Shown: positions 42,003 through 51,823, counted from the stretch's first letter. The stretch: 64,000 bases of DNA from Halomonas urmiana (GCF_005780185.1 NZ_VBUI01000003.1:1-64000), one strand, 5' to 3'. The notes: generated by a model from the sequence alone, not told the origin. Made by a program: numbers and translations.

Positions 42003-44884
42003 TCTCTTTTCCTTGAGTTTGAAAGGGGGAGAGGCTCCTGATCAGCAAGAGTGCTGTGAAGTGAAAAGCCGAATGCTTGGTTAAGAGGAGCTGGTTTCCC
42101 TAGATGAAATCCTTGGCCGTAGGTAATGCCATAGGACTTCAGTATTGGCAACAAGGCTTCCTGATCGACGAATTCGGCAATCGCCTGCTTGCCGAACCCG
42201 GAGGCGATGTCTGCAATGGCCTGGACGATCACTCGGCTCTCCTGACTGATCATCAGGCTGCGAATGAAGGAGCCGTCGATCTTGATGTAATCCACTGGCA
42301 GCTGCCCGAGGTAGTGGAAGCTGCTGAACCCGACCCCGAAGTCGTCCAGGGCGGTTCGGCATCCGAGGTCGCGAAGTGCCTGCAGCACGCCGCGTGCCGT
42401 GGAGAAGTCAGTCACGGCGGCGGTCTCGGTGACTTCGAGGATCAGATGGTGAGGATCGGCCCCACTGGCGGCCAGCTCGTCGGCCAGGTACTGCTTCAGG
42501 CCTTCATCATGCAGGGACTGACCGGACAGGTTCACCGCCAGGCAGATGCCCTGCTCCTGGACTTGGCTGAGCAGTCGCAGGCTGTGACGCAGCACCCAGC
42601 GATCGACCTTTACGATCTGGCCGCTGCGCTCCGCTACCGGGATGAACGCGGCGGGAGAGACCAGACTGCCGTCGGCATTGCGCATGCGCAGCAGCACCTC
42701 GTAGTGCTTCACGTCGCGATCTTCCAGTCGCATGATCGGCTGGGCCATCAGCTCGAAGCTGTCTTCTGCCAGGGCACTGCGCACGCGCTCGACCCAGTAG
42801 ACACGCTCCTGAAGCTCGTCCTTGGCATTTTCGGACCGCGAGAGCAGGTGCCAGTGCTGGATGCCGCTCTCCTTGGCCTTGTACATGGCCACGTCGGCGC
42901 TGGCCATCATGTCGGCCGGCGTCGTGCCGTGAGAGGGAAACAGGGCAATGCCGATGCTCGCGGTGACCCGGTGGCGTCGTCCTGCTGCGGTGAACCCCAG
43001 GCTGTCGAGCAGCTGATCGATATGCTGGGCAACCTGAATGGCCTGGTCCGCATCGGCATTCTCCAGCAGCAGCGAGAACTCGTCGCCTCCCAGGCGGGCG
43101 GTGACTCCGCGATGCCCCAGGTTCAGCACGAGGGTCTCGGCCACCTCGCGCAGCAGGCGGTCGCCGACGTGGTGACCGCTCAGCTCGTTGACCTCCTTGA
43201 ACTGATCCAGGTCCAGCAGCAGCACGGCCCCGTGCGACTTGCGCCATAGCGCCTGCTGCAAGGCGTCCTGGAAGTAGCGTCGGTTATAGAGCTCGGTCAG
43301 GGGGTCGCGTTCGGCCAGCCAGGTCAGGCGAGCCTCCGCGGCCTTGCGTTCGGTGATGTCGAGCCCCACCGAGATCCGTGACTTGCCGTCGTCGCTGCTC
43401 GATGGCAGCGGGGCGTGGTACCAGGCGATGGTATGGAGATGCTGGTCCGGGGTATGTAGCGTCCGCTCTTCCTGCTGCGGGATGTCGAAGGTGCTGATTG
43501 GAGAGGGGCGGCCGGCCTCGAACACGTCGACGAAATGGCGACCCAGCAGGGAGGGATCGTCGAGGTCCAGCATCGCGCGGGTGTAGTCGTTGACCAGGCT
43601 GATCCGTCCTCTGCTGTCCTGGGCGATGATGAAGACCCGAGCGGTATCCAACAGGCTGTTGACGAAGTCCCGCTCCTTGGCCAGCTCGTTGACGCGTTCC
43701 GCCAGCTGGTCACCGCGCTCCTTTACTTCCTCTTCAAGCTTCTGGAGCTGGCGAGAGAGTGACAGGGTGGTGCCCTCCAGCACGTCGATTTCGTCTGGCA
43801 GGCGATGACGAGTTGCAGGAATCGCGGCTCTGACATCGTCGAAGCCCCCGCTGGCGAGCGTCGGCAGCAAGCCGGCGATCCGACGCAGGCGCGCCATGGG
43901 GCGCAACAGGATCAGCAGCAGCAGCAGCTCAGCGGCCAGCCAGCCGACCAGGCCGACCCCCATCAGCGTACGCGTGTCCTCGTTGATGGCCTGGATCTGA
44001 GAGGAGATATCGGAGATCAGCAGGAAATAGCCGTTGCCGCGACTGCCCGAGTCTTCGTCCATGCGAACCGCGCTGAGCTCGAAATGTTGCCCCCGGTCCT
44101 GCAGCTGCACTGGGCGTTGCAGCAGAGCGCCGATGGGGCTGAGATGCGAGGCCCGCTGCAGCAGGGGCAGGCTCATTTCCTGACGCGTCAGTGCCAGCAG
44201 GTAGCCGTTCCAGGGCGCAAGCTTGCGCTCCTCGAGCAGGCTCTGGCTCTCCGGCGGGCCGGTGACCAGCAGGGCCACCTCGGCGTTGGAGACCTCCCTG
44301 GCCTGACGGGTCACGTCGGCCAGCGAACGGGAGAGCATGACCAGGCCGACGCTTGCGCCATCCACCAGTACCGGGACGGCGGCCACCTGCTGACAGTTCG
44401 TCGTACAGCGCAATGTCGTGATGGGCGTCTCAGTATTCATGACCCGCTGCACCCAGGCCTGGATCGGCAGGCCGCCCTCCAAGTGACCGGAGCCCCAGCG
44501 ACCCATGGTGCGCCCCTGGGTATCCGCCACCAGGATTTCGTCGATGCCGGCCTCGAGTTGTAGGGTCGGCCACTGAGAAGCCAGTGCCCTCTCGACGTCG
44601 TCCGCGTTACCGGCCTCGAGCGGGGGGCCGAGGCGCGGTGAGGCCGCCGCCAGGCCCGCCAGCTGTCGAAGGTTCTCTGCTGAGCGCTGAAGGGCCAGGC
44701 GGATCTCGCGCTGCTGGCGTTCATGGTGATCGTGGCGGCTCTCCTGAAACTGTCGTGTCAGGTTTGCGTGGCCAAGCCAGGTGAACAGCACCACGAGTCC
44801 AACTAGCAGCAGGCTGCTCAGGGCAATGACCCGCCATGTCAGGCTGAGTCGATGGCGGGTCTGGAGGGATGAGGGGAGTGTCAT
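41999..44884 (-). CDS. Membrane PAS-GGDEF-EAL c-di-GMP protein
   Basis: The 961-residue protein has membrane helices at about 18-38 and 307-327 enclosing a 270-residue periplasmic sensor domain, then a coiled coil (370-405), PAS (405-515), GGDEF (520-680) and EAL (695-950). GGDEF is intact at 599-603, but no RxxD inhibitory site precedes it. EVLLR at 729-733, NLSG, ETAAVTD, DDFGVGFSS and IKIDGSFI indicate a complete EAL domain. It could therefore make or break c-di-GMP. The periplasmic domain holds a close cysteine pair (160 and 164). It follows the porin-like gene by 33 bases and overlaps the acyltransferase start. Confidence 0.93.
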   Translation of the reverse strand: MTLPSSLQTRHRLSLTWRVIALSSLLLVGLVVLFTWLGHANLTRQFQESRHDHHERQQREIRLALQRSAENLRQLAGLAAASPRLGPPLEAGNADDVERALASQWPTLQLEAGIDEILVADTQGRTMGRWGSGHLEGGLPIQAWVQRVMNTETPITTLRCTTNCQQVAAVPVLVDGASVGLVMLSRSLADVTRQAREVSNAEVALLVTGPPESQSLLEERKLAPWNGYLLALTRQEMSLPLLQRASHLSPIGALLQRPVQLQDRGQHFELSAVRMDEDSGSRGNGYFLLISDISSQIQAINEDTRTLMGVGLVGWLAAELLLLLILLRPMARLRRIAGLLPTLASGGFDDVRAAIPATRHRLPDEIDVLEGTTLSLSRQLQKLEEEVKERGDQLAERVNELAKERDFVNSLLDTARVFIIAQDSRGRISLVNDYTRAMLDLDDPSLLGRHFVDVFEAGRPSPISTFDIPQQEERTLHTPDQHLHTIAWYHAPLPSSSDDGKSRISVGLDITERKAAEARLTWLAERDPLTELYNRRYFQDALQQALWRKSHGAVLLLDLDQFKEVNELSGHHVGDRLLREVAETLVLNLGHRGVTARLGGDEFSLLLENADADQAIQVAQHIDQLLDSLGFTAAGRRHRVTASIGIALFPSHGTTPADMMASADVAMYKAKESGIQHWHLLSRSENAKDELQERVYWVERVRSALAEDSFELMAQPIMRLEDRDVKHYEVLLRMRNADGSLVSPAAFIPVAERSGQIVKVDRWVLRHSLRLLSQVQEQGICLAVNLSGQSLHDEGLKQYLADELAASGADPHHLILEVTETAAVTDFSTARGVLQALRDLGCRTALDDFGVGFSSFHYLGQLPVDYIKIDGSFIRSLMISQESRVIVQAIADIASGFGKQAIAEFVDQEALLPILKSYGITYGQGFHLGKPAPLNQAFGFSLHSTLADQEPLPLSNSRKRE

Positions 44885-44917
44885 CTCTGTGGATTCCGGG
44901 CCAAGGGCATGGAGTCG

Positions 44918-46138
44918 TCAGAAGCGCAACGAGAGCTGGAACAGCAGCATGTTCCAGCGACGGCTGGTTTCCGAGGGATCCGGATTATCCTGGACGGGTA
45001 GCCAGCCGGTTCCGTCCACATGGTGATATTCACCGGCTAGAAGCAGTCTGGGGTGTGGAGTCCACTGGAGTCCTAGAGTGATATCATCCGCAAACTGCGA
45101 GTGTGCTGGCCCCATACCACTGGCTTCATATTCCTTGCCAGACGTGTCATCGCGATTGCTGATCAGGCTGTCGTAGCGTACCAGCCATTGCCAATCTTCA
45201 TCGATTCGGCGGGTGTACTGGACATACCAGCTTTCGCCCGTAACATCGAAATTGAATGCAGGGTTATTGAAGTCCTCAAGGCCTGAGTTACGCCACGCGT
45301 ACTCACCCGTAAGGCTCCAGTTTTCCTGGTTATATTGCAGCGAAAAGACCCACGGTTTGAAAAAAAAGTCACCGTCACTTAACCCCGGCGTGGAAGAGTC
45401 GAAGCGCGCATTGGCGCTGGCCGTACTGATGGCGGCAATAATCCGTCCGCCATCGTGCTCATAGCGTATCTGGCCAATGGCGGACTCCCTCGGATCAAGG
45501 CTTCCATCAATCGAATCAAGCCTCAAGGTTCTCCGAAGGTCATCCCCAGCCTGTGCTTGGCCGAATCCAATTTGTGTCCTCAGTAAACCTCGGTTGAAGC
45601 GCTCTTCGTGGTAGAGGGAGATGCCATCTCCCGAGAGGGCGAGAGAACGGGTTCTATCGAAATAAATGGACTGTGGCAGTAGGATGCTGGGCCGAGTAAA
45701 GGCCACGTCACGAGTCTGGTTATAGAAGCCGAAGGGATTCTTGAACCGGCCGACTTGTATACCGAAGGTTCGCTTCTGGTCTGACAGCATCTGATAGTCG
45801 ACGACGCCATAGTCCAGCACGGGGCGAGCATCGCTGCCATCGTCACCAGCGCGTCGGCTCAGTACCTGGGCGGCCAGCAGCACGTCCTCGTGAGGGCGCA
45901 GCGAGACGTTGGCACCGATCTCGGTGAACTTGAAGCTCCCTTCATCTTCGCTGCTGGGACCGAAGAAGTTGTTCTCGTCGGTGATGATCAGCGCCTGGCT
46001 CAGGAAACCGTGCATCTGGAGGGTGTCCAGCACGCGCTCCTCGCTTCTGGCCTCGGCCGACAGGCCCAGAGCCAGCCCGGCGATTATGGCGGTTACGGAG
46101 CGCGCATCACTCCATCGAAATGACTTGGACGCGATCAT
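44918..46138 (-). CDS. Porin-like outer-membrane beta-barrel protein
   Basis: The 406-residue product has a signal peptide (AIIAGLALGLSAEARS) and a C-terminal beta-strand ending in F, typical of outer-membrane barrels. Alternating hydrophobic strands run throughout, for example FGIQVGRFKNPFGFYNQTRD, which recalls OprO/OprP-type porins. Substrate is not readable. GGGAG precedes ATG 46138. Its start overlaps the end of the PstS-like gene by 32 bases. The base composition is noticeably lower in GC than the chromosome around it, though less so than the acyltransferase. Confidence 0.8.
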   Translation of the reverse strand: MIASKSFRWSDARSVTAIIAGLALGLSAEARSEERVLDTLQMHGFLSQALIITDENNFFGPSSEDEGSFKFTEIGANVSLRPHEDVLLAAQVLSRRAGDDGSDARPVLDYGVVDYQMLSDQKRTFGIQVGRFKNPFGFYNQTRDVAFTRPSILLPQSIYFDRTRSLALSGDGISLYHEERFNRGLLRTQIGFGQAQAGDDLRRTLRLDSIDGSLDPRESAIGQIRYEHDGGRIIAAISTASANARFDSSTPGLSDGDFFFKPWVFSLQYNQENWSLTGEYAWRNSGLEDFNNPAFNFDVTGESWYVQYTRRIDEDWQWLVRYDSLISNRDDTSGKEYEASGMGPAHSQFADDITLGLQWTPHPRLLLAGEYHHVDGTGWLPVQDNPDPSETSRRWNMLLFQLSLRF

Positions 46139-46538
46139 CCAGGTACTCCCTTTCAAGATATCCCAGGGCGCCGGGCGTGGTGGCGATGCGCTCGAGCATC
46201 TCCTGCTGGTTGCGCACTCGATTGGGGGCCTGCCCGGTTCCCGAGAACACCATGCGATCCCACGCCAGCTGCAGCTGGTGCGGATAGACGGCCAGCTGCT
46301 CCTTGGCAAAGCGCGCATGCACGGGATGGTTGTTGTCTAGCACGAAGACCCGCACGGCCTGACCATCGGGCCAGGTACGCTGACGCATGGCGAAGATGGC
46401 GCGGGTGGTGTCGCGCGTCAGTTGGTGGGTCATCACGCCCGGATGGGCCACGACCGCGAGGGACCTCTCCTGGGCACTGGTCACTGTGCTGGCCAGCAGC
46501 ATGAGGCTGGTCAGCACGAGAGCGGTCAGGCGTGCCAT
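46107..46538 (-). CDS. Small PstS-like periplasmic binding protein
   Basis: The 143-residue protein has a signal peptide (LTALVLTSLMLLASTVTSA) and one lobe of a phosphate-binding-protein-like fold: RDTTRAIFAMRQRTWPDGQAVRVF and the TPGALGYLEREYL segment near the C terminus. PstS itself is over 300 residues, so this is a reduced, single-domain form with no transporter genes beside it. It is the first gene of the operon with the porin, GGDEF-EAL and acyltransferase genes, and may act as a ligand sensor partner. The role is inferred. Confidence 0.78.
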   Translation of the reverse strand: MARLTALVLTSLMLLASTVTSAQERSLAVVAHPGVMTHQLTRDTTRAIFAMRQRTWPDGQAVRVFVLDNNHPVHARFAKEQLAVYPHQLQLAWDRMVFSGTGQAPNRVRNQQEMLERIATTPGALGYLEREYLDDRVQVISME

Positions 46539-46937
46539 GGTGAACGCCTCCCTGCTCTGCGCCCGTCAGCGGCAGTCGCTGCCGCATCGGTGGAGTGGAT
46601 CAGGACGTAAGCCGACATCGGGGTGTGTGTTCCCGTTGTCTCGTTAACGACAGGCTCATGCGCCATTCAGGCGCAGCCCACACGTTGTGTGTGTATGAGT
46701 TGATGACGCCTTCCCCCTGAAAATCATGAGGTCTGTGTGTTTTTTATCCTAGCGCGTATTAGCAGAGCGGCCTGACCGGCACTACAAAGGCCACCCTGTC
46801 ATGTCAGCACTGGTCATTCTTATACGCTACATCACTTTAACGAAATTTACAGTCCGGCGTATCAACAGCTAAGAAAAATTCCGGCGGCTCGTAGGCCGCC
46901 GGAAAGCAAGGGCAGGGCAGTAGCGATCAATGGGCGA
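46539..46937. other. Intergenic region upstream of the signalling operon
   Basis: This 399-base stretch has no credible gene. It contains the nhaD terminator at its right side, several AT-rich segments that could hold the operon promoter, and a short perfect palindrome TCGTTAACGA around 46645. I cannot fix a -35/-10 pair with confidence. Confidence 0.5.
46873..46904 (-). terminator. Rho-independent terminator after nhaD
   Basis: TTCCGGCGGC (46879-46888) pairs perfectly with GCCGCCGGAA (46895-46904) over a 6-base loop. On the minus strand the stem is followed by five T residues. It lies 34 bases after the nhaD stop and insulates the next operon. Confidence 0.92.
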
Positions 46938-48431
46938 TCACAGCACGCTGAAGCTCTCGGCGTTGAGCCACAGGTGGGCCATGACGCTGGCGATGTAGCC
47001 CAGCGCGATCACCGGAGTCCAGCGCAGGTGGCCCATGAAGGTGTAGTTGCCGCGAGCCTGGCCCATCAGGGCGACGCCGGCCGCCGAGCCGATCGACAGC
47101 AGGCTGCCGCCGACGCCGGCCGTCAGGGTGATCAGCAGCCACTGGCCATGGGACATGTCGGGTTCCATGGTCAGCACGGCGAACATCACCGGGATGTTGT
47201 CGACCACCGCCGAGAGCACGCCCAGGGTGACGTTGGCTCCGGTGGCGTTCCAGCCGGTGTAGAGGGCATCCGAGAGCATCCCCAGGTAACCCATGAAGCC
47301 CAGGCCGCCGACGCACATGACGACCCCGTAGAAGAACAGCAGGGTGTCCCACTCGGCACGCGCCACGCGGTTGAAGACGTCGAAGGGCACCACGCTGCCC
47401 AGGCTCTCGAGCTTCTTCCAGTCGCCACGCTGGCTGTAGCGAGTGCGCTTGCGCTCCAGGGAGCGGGGCAGGGTGCGGCGCAGGAAGTACCCGAAGAACT
47501 GGAGGTAGCCAAGGCCCGTCATCATGCCCAGCACCGGCGGCAGGTGCAGCAGGGTGTGGCAGGCCACGGCGGTAGCCACGGTGAGCAGGAACAGGGCGAT
47601 GATGCGCCGCGCGCCGCGCTTGAGCCAGACGTCCTCTTCCAGGCTGTCGGGTTTGCGGTTCTGGATGAAGAAGCTCATCACCACGGCCGGTATCAGGAAG
47701 TTGATCAGCGAGGGGATCAGCAGCTCGAAGAACTCGTAGAATTCGATGATGCCGGCCTGCCAGACCATCAGGGTGGTGATGTCGCCGAAGGGGCTGAAGG
47801 CGCCGCCGGCATTGGCGGCCACCACGATGTTGATGCAGGCCAGGTTGATGAAGCGCTTGTCGCCCTCGGCCACCTTGGTGACCACGGCGCACATCAACAG
47901 GGCGGTGGTCAGGTTGTCGGCAATCGGCGAGATGACGAAGGCCAGCACGCCGGTGATCCAGAACAGCGAGCGGTAGCTGAAGCCCTTGCGGACCATCCAC
48001 GAGCGCAGGGCGTCGAAGACGCGGCGCTCTTCCAGGGCGTTGATGTAGGTCATCGCGACCAGCAGGAACAGCATCAGCTCGGTGAACTCGAGCAGGGTCA
48101 TGCGGAAGGCGTGCTCTGACTCGGCGGGCATGCCCGCCTTGACGTAGACCCAGCCGATCAGCGCCCAGATGATGCCGGCGGCGACCAGCACCGGCTTCGA
48201 CTTGCGCATGTGGATCTTTTCTTCGGCCATGACCAGGGCGTAGGCCAGCACGAAGATGGCAACGGCGAGCAGGCCCACGAAGGAGCTGGTCAGGTCGAGT
48301 TCGCCGGTCACGGCGAACACCGGTCCGCTGGCAAGAAGGGCGAGGAGGGCAAGCATCAGCATGCCCGGCCAGCGGGCGAATTGCCGCGGCCAGTGGGGGG
48401 TACGACAGGTGTTCAGCATGGCTGCAATCAT
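46938..48431 (-). CDS. nhaD: Na+/H+ antiporter NhaD
   Basis: NhaD exports Na+ or Li+ at alkaline pH in marine and halophilic bacteria. The protein of about 497 residues has a signal-like N-terminal helix and about 12 further helices. Characteristic stretches are FVISPIADNLTTALLMCAVV, NIVVAANAGGAFSPFGDITTLMVWQ and GVLSAVVDNIPVMFAVLTM, with the conserved acidic residues of the ion transporter superfamily. The exact start is unresolved among 48482 (GTG), 48431 and 48419. A TTGACT element occurs upstream on the minus strand (48539-48544) without a good -10. A strong terminator follows. Confidence 0.94.
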   Translation of the reverse strand: MIAAMLNTCRTPHWPRQFARWPGMLMLALLALLASGPVFAVTGELDLTSSFVGLLAVAIFVLAYALVMAEEKIHMRKSKPVLVAAGIIWALIGWVYVKAGMPAESEHAFRMTLLEFTELMLFLLVAMTYINALEERRVFDALRSWMVRKGFSYRSLFWITGVLAFVISPIADNLTTALLMCAVVTKVAEGDKRFINLACINIVVAANAGGAFSPFGDITTLMVWQAGIIEFYEFFELLIPSLINFLIPAVVMSFFIQNRKPDSLEEDVWLKRGARRIIALFLLTVATAVACHTLLHLPPVLGMMTGLGYLQFFGYFLRRTLPRSLERKRTRYSQRGDWKKLESLGSVVPFDVFNRVARAEWDTLLFFYGVVMCVGGLGFMGYLGMLSDALYTGWNATGANVTLGVLSAVVDNIPVMFAVLTMEPDMSHGQWLLITLTAGVGGSLLSIGSAAGVALMGQARGNYTFMGHLRWTPVIALGYIASVMAHLWLNAESFSVL

Positions 48432-48675
48432 CCTGAGGCAGAAGGTGGCGGGAAGGGTGTAAAAGTGAATCGATGTTATCACAGCATGCTGCAGCGCAGT
48501 GTGCCCTCTTCTTTATTACCCTGTGCATCTTTGGTATGAGTCAAGAACCCGTTGGAAGGCGCAGATTCGCCCTGGCGGCGGGCCGCGCAGGCCGATATTT
48601 TGTGGCATCATCTGCCCTTTCCGGCTGCTGCCGGAGACCATGGATTGCCAATGACTCGGGGCAGGCTCACGACAC

Positions 48676-49389
48676 ATGTTTCTTGACGACTTCCACACGC
48701 GCACGGATGGCTGGATCCGGATCTCCGCCGAGCAGGCTAGCCGCTTCGCCAAGCGCGTCGCCGGCGACTTCAATCCCATCCACAACGTCGATGCCCGGCG
48801 TTTCTGCGTGCCCGGCGACCTGCTGTTTGCGCTGGTGCTGTCGCGCTATGGGCTCTCTCAGACCATGAGCTTTCGTTTCCTGAGCATGGTCGGCGACGGC
48901 GTTCCGCTGTGCTTTCACGAAGATGACGACGGCCTGATCCGCGTCTGCGACGAGCAGGGGAAGGGCTACCTGGAGGTAACCCGCAGTGGCGAGACGACCC
49001 ATGACGAGGCCGTGGTCGAGGCCTTCACCCGCTGTTACGTGGCCTTCTCGGGCAAGAACTTCCCCCACTACCTCAAGCCGCTGATGGAAGAGCAGGGGGT
49101 CATGTTCAACCCGCGTCGTCCGCTAGTGATCTATGACAGTATGGGCTTCTCGCTGGAGCGCCTGAACGGTCGTCTGCCCGGCCTGGAGCTCCTCGACTCT
49201 TCGCTGTCGGTGGTTGGCAAACGCGGCGATGCGCTGCTGGAATTCCGCATCACCGCCGGGGGCGAGGAGGTCGGCAGCGGTTCCAAGAAGCTGGTGGTCA
49301 GCGGCCTGTGCGACTATGACGCCGACGCCATGGACGAGGTCGTCGCCGAGTTCTACCGCCTCAAGGCCGTCGACGAGCGCCAGCCCTGA
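48676..49389 (+). CDS. DUF3581 protein
   Basis: The 237-residue soluble protein matches the DUF3581 family of marine gammaproteobacteria: RISAEQASRFAKRVAGDFNPIHN, then FCVPGDLLFALVLSRYG. The N-terminal HN-containing stretch resembles the MaoC hot-dog motif, hinting at acyl-thioester binding, but no activity is established. It is divergent from nhaD. The ATG has a modest AGG site upstream. Confidence 0.85.
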   Translation: MFLDDFHTRTDGWIRISAEQASRFAKRVAGDFNPIHNVDARRFCVPGDLLFALVLSRYGLSQTMSFRFLSMVGDGVPLCFHEDDDGLIRVCDEQGKGYLEVTRSGETTHDEAVVEAFTRCYVAFSGKNFPHYLKPLMEEQGVMFNPRRPLVIYDSMGFSLERLNGRLPGLELLDSSLSVVGKRGDALLEFRITAGGEEVGSGSKKLVVSGLCDYDADAMDEVVAEFYRLKAVDERQP

Positions 49390-49519
49390 TCCGCCGGACA
49401 CCTTTCGCCTTTGGCGTCGGGGTCGGCCTGGCCATGTCCCATGATGCATTCCGCGCGGCGACGATGCCTGTTCAAGGCCGTTCGTCGCCGGCATGGTCTC
49501 GGCAGAGGAGGACGCTACG

Positions 49520-50488
49520 ATGATGCGAGCGCTGTTGCTGGAAACCGATGGCCAGGTGACGAGAGGCGGGGAAGAGCTGATTGCTCGCTGGCGCGAGAAT
49601 CCCGAGAGCCGCATCTGGATCGACATACAGGGCGAGCGCCGGGAGCGCGCTCGCGAGCTGCTCGAGGACTTCGGCTGTCATCCGCTGGCCATCGACGATG
49701 CCGAGCGTGAGCGACATCCGCCCAAGGTCGAGGAGTTCGAGACGCACACCCTGATCCTCTATCGCGGCATCTCTTCCTTCGATGCCGAGCTCAACTTCCA
49801 GCCCCAGCAGGTCGCCTTCTTCCTCGGCGAGCGCTACCTGATCAGCCTGCACCCCGGCAAGGCATTGAGCATCGATCGCTTGATGGCCCACGAAGGCGAG
49901 GTGCTGCTGCGTCGCTCGCCCGAGCACGTGGCGCTGAAGGTCATGTACGTCTCCGCCGGCTTCTACCTCGACAGCCTGCTTCAGTTCGAGAATGCCCTCA
50001 GCGATCTGGAGGATGCGCTGCTCGACGACGGCAGCGATGCCCTGATGCGCCGGGTCATCGCCTATCGCTCGCGGCTGGTAAAGATGCGCCGGGTGTTCAA
50101 TTACCACGTGGGCATCACCCAGGAGCTGACCGCGTACGACTATTCGCACCTGCCCCGCGATAACGAAGACACCCTGCATGCCATCAATGATGTCCATGAG
50201 CGATTCGAGCGCCTGCACAGCCTGACGCAGATGTATTACGACATTTGCGGCGATCTGATCGACGGCTATATCTCGCTCTCCTCGCACCAGCTCAACATCA
50301 CCATGCGGGTGCTCACGGTGATCACCGCCATCTTCGTGCCGCTGACCTTCCTCGCCGGCATCTACGGCATGAACTTCGCCAACATGCCGGAGCTCGCCTA
50401 TCGCTTTGGCTATTTCGTGGTGCTGGGTGTGATGCTGGCCATCGGCCTCGCCCTGCTGTGGATGTTTCGGCACAAGAAGTGGCTGTGA
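49520..50488 (+). CDS. CorA/ZntB family divalent metal transporter
   Basis: The 322-residue protein has a long cytoplasmic N-terminal domain rich in charged helices and two C-terminal membrane helices. The first ends in the hallmark YGMNF, and the protein ends in the basic RHKKWL. The segment IWIDIQGERRERARELLEDFGCHPLAIDD is typical of CorA-type transporters. Whether it carries Mg2+, Co2+ or Zn2+ cannot be told. ATG at 49520 has GAGGAGG eight bases upstream, better than the longer frame at 49493. Confidence 0.93.
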   Translation: MMRALLLETDGQVTRGGEELIARWRENPESRIWIDIQGERRERARELLEDFGCHPLAIDDAERERHPPKVEEFETHTLILYRGISSFDAELNFQPQQVAFFLGERYLISLHPGKALSIDRLMAHEGEVLLRRSPEHVALKVMYVSAGFYLDSLLQFENALSDLEDALLDDGSDALMRRVIAYRSRLVKMRRVFNYHVGITQELTAYDYSHLPRDNEDTLHAINDVHERFERLHSLTQMYYDICGDLIDGYISLSSHQLNITMRVLTVITAIFVPLTFLAGIYGMNFANMPELAYRFGYFVVLGVMLAIGLALLWMFRHKKWL

Positions 50489-50587
50489 GGGCAGTTCGTC
50501 AGTCGGCACGTTGATGCGTCGCGCTTGGCCTGGCACCCGCCAGGCTCTAGGCTCGGGGGACTCTTTTCTCTCCAGTCAGGCTTCGAC

Positions 50588-51823
50588 ATGCACCCACAAC
50601 GCGCTCGCTTGCATAATGAGCTCCATGCTCGGCCCTCGATCTATTTCGATGAGCCGGCGCATCTCCACCATTACGCCTTCCTAGACGAGGGCGAGATTGC
50701 CGCGGATATCCTCGACCGGATCGCCGAGGTCACCGGCCGGACGCCCGATCGCGAGGCCGCCCAGGAGATCCTCGACCTCGGTGATCAGACCCTCAAGTGG
50801 GAACGCCACACCGAGTTCTTCACCCTGACCCTGTTGGTGCCGAGGCCCGTCGGCCAGAGCGAGCCGTGGCCGGCACCGCCCACGCCGCTGGCCAGGATCG
50901 TCGCTGCGCATCACCAGGCCCTCATCAATGCCAGCCTGATCCTGGTCGAGTCGGAGGCGAGCTGGCAGGGCGATGCCGAGCACTCTGGCTTTCGCGACCC
51001 CGCCGGTTCCAGCGTGGGCGATGGCGACGCCACCGTGTGGAGCGACTTCCGACTCACGGCGGCCGGCGTCAACCGCCTGCTGCTGGTCAACCGCGGTCTC
51101 AACGCCTTCCGCCTGGGGCGCATGACTCGACGGCTGCTGGAGATCGAAACCTACCGCATGATGGCCTCGCTGGCGCTGCCGGTGGCCAAGGAGATGAGCC
51201 TCGAGCTGCGCGACCACGAGCTCGAGCTCGGCGAGCTCTCGGAGCGTAATACCGAGGACGAGGAGGCGAGCTCCCGGCCCCTGCTGGCGGCTATCTCTGC
51301 GCTCTCGGCCCGACTCGAGCGCTCCGGTGCCCGGTCGCGCCAGCGCTTCAGCGCCACCGAGGCCTATGCGCGGATCGTCTTCACCCGCATCGAGGAGCTG
51401 CGCGAGGAGCGCCTCGGCGACCGCCCCCGGCTGGGGACCTTCATCCTGCGCCGCTTCCGGCCGACGGTGCACTACTGTGCCGCCATCAACCAGCGCCAGG
51501 AGAGCCTGGCGGAGAGTGTGGCGCGTCTCAACGACCTGCTCAGGACCCGCGCCCAGGTGGAGATCGAGGAGCAGAACTCCGAGATCCTTCAGAGCCTCAA
51601 CGAGCGCACCAGCAGCCAGCTGAAGATCCAGAAGGCCGTCGAGGGGCTCTCGATCATCGTCATCAGCTACTACCTCATCAGCCTGGGCAAGCTGGGGCTG
51701 GAGGGCCTCGATGCCCTGGGCATGGCCATCGAGCCTAGCGTCGCCGCCGCGGTGCTGGGCCCCTTGGGTCTCGGGATCATCGGCTTGCTGGCCTGGCGTA
51801 TCCAGCGCGTGAAGAATCACTGA
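50588..51823 (+). CDS. DUF3422 membrane-anchored protein
   Basis: The 411-residue protein is mostly cytoplasmic and helical, with two C-terminal membrane helices (about 365-405). Family features are the N-terminal LHNELHARPSIYFDEPAHLHH and RYRRFRPTVHYC-like RRFRPTVHYCAAINQRQESL. Function is unknown; such genes are frequent in proteobacteria. Like the CorA-type protein it ends with helices and a basic tail. The ATG has a weak ribosome site. Confidence 0.88.
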   Translation: MHPQRARLHNELHARPSIYFDEPAHLHHYAFLDEGEIAADILDRIAEVTGRTPDREAAQEILDLGDQTLKWERHTEFFTLTLLVPRPVGQSEPWPAPPTPLARIVAAHHQALINASLILVESEASWQGDAEHSGFRDPAGSSVGDGDATVWSDFRLTAAGVNRLLLVNRGLNAFRLGRMTRRLLEIETYRMMASLALPVAKEMSLELRDHELELGELSERNTEDEEASSRPLLAAISALSARLERSGARSRQRFSATEAYARIVFTRIEELREERLGDRPRLGTFILRRFRPTVHYCAAINQRQESLAESVARLNDLLRTRAQVEIEEQNSEILQSLNERTSSQLKIQKAVEGLSIIVISYYLISLGKLGLEGLDALGMAIEPSVAAAVLGPLGLGIIGLLAWRIQRVKNH

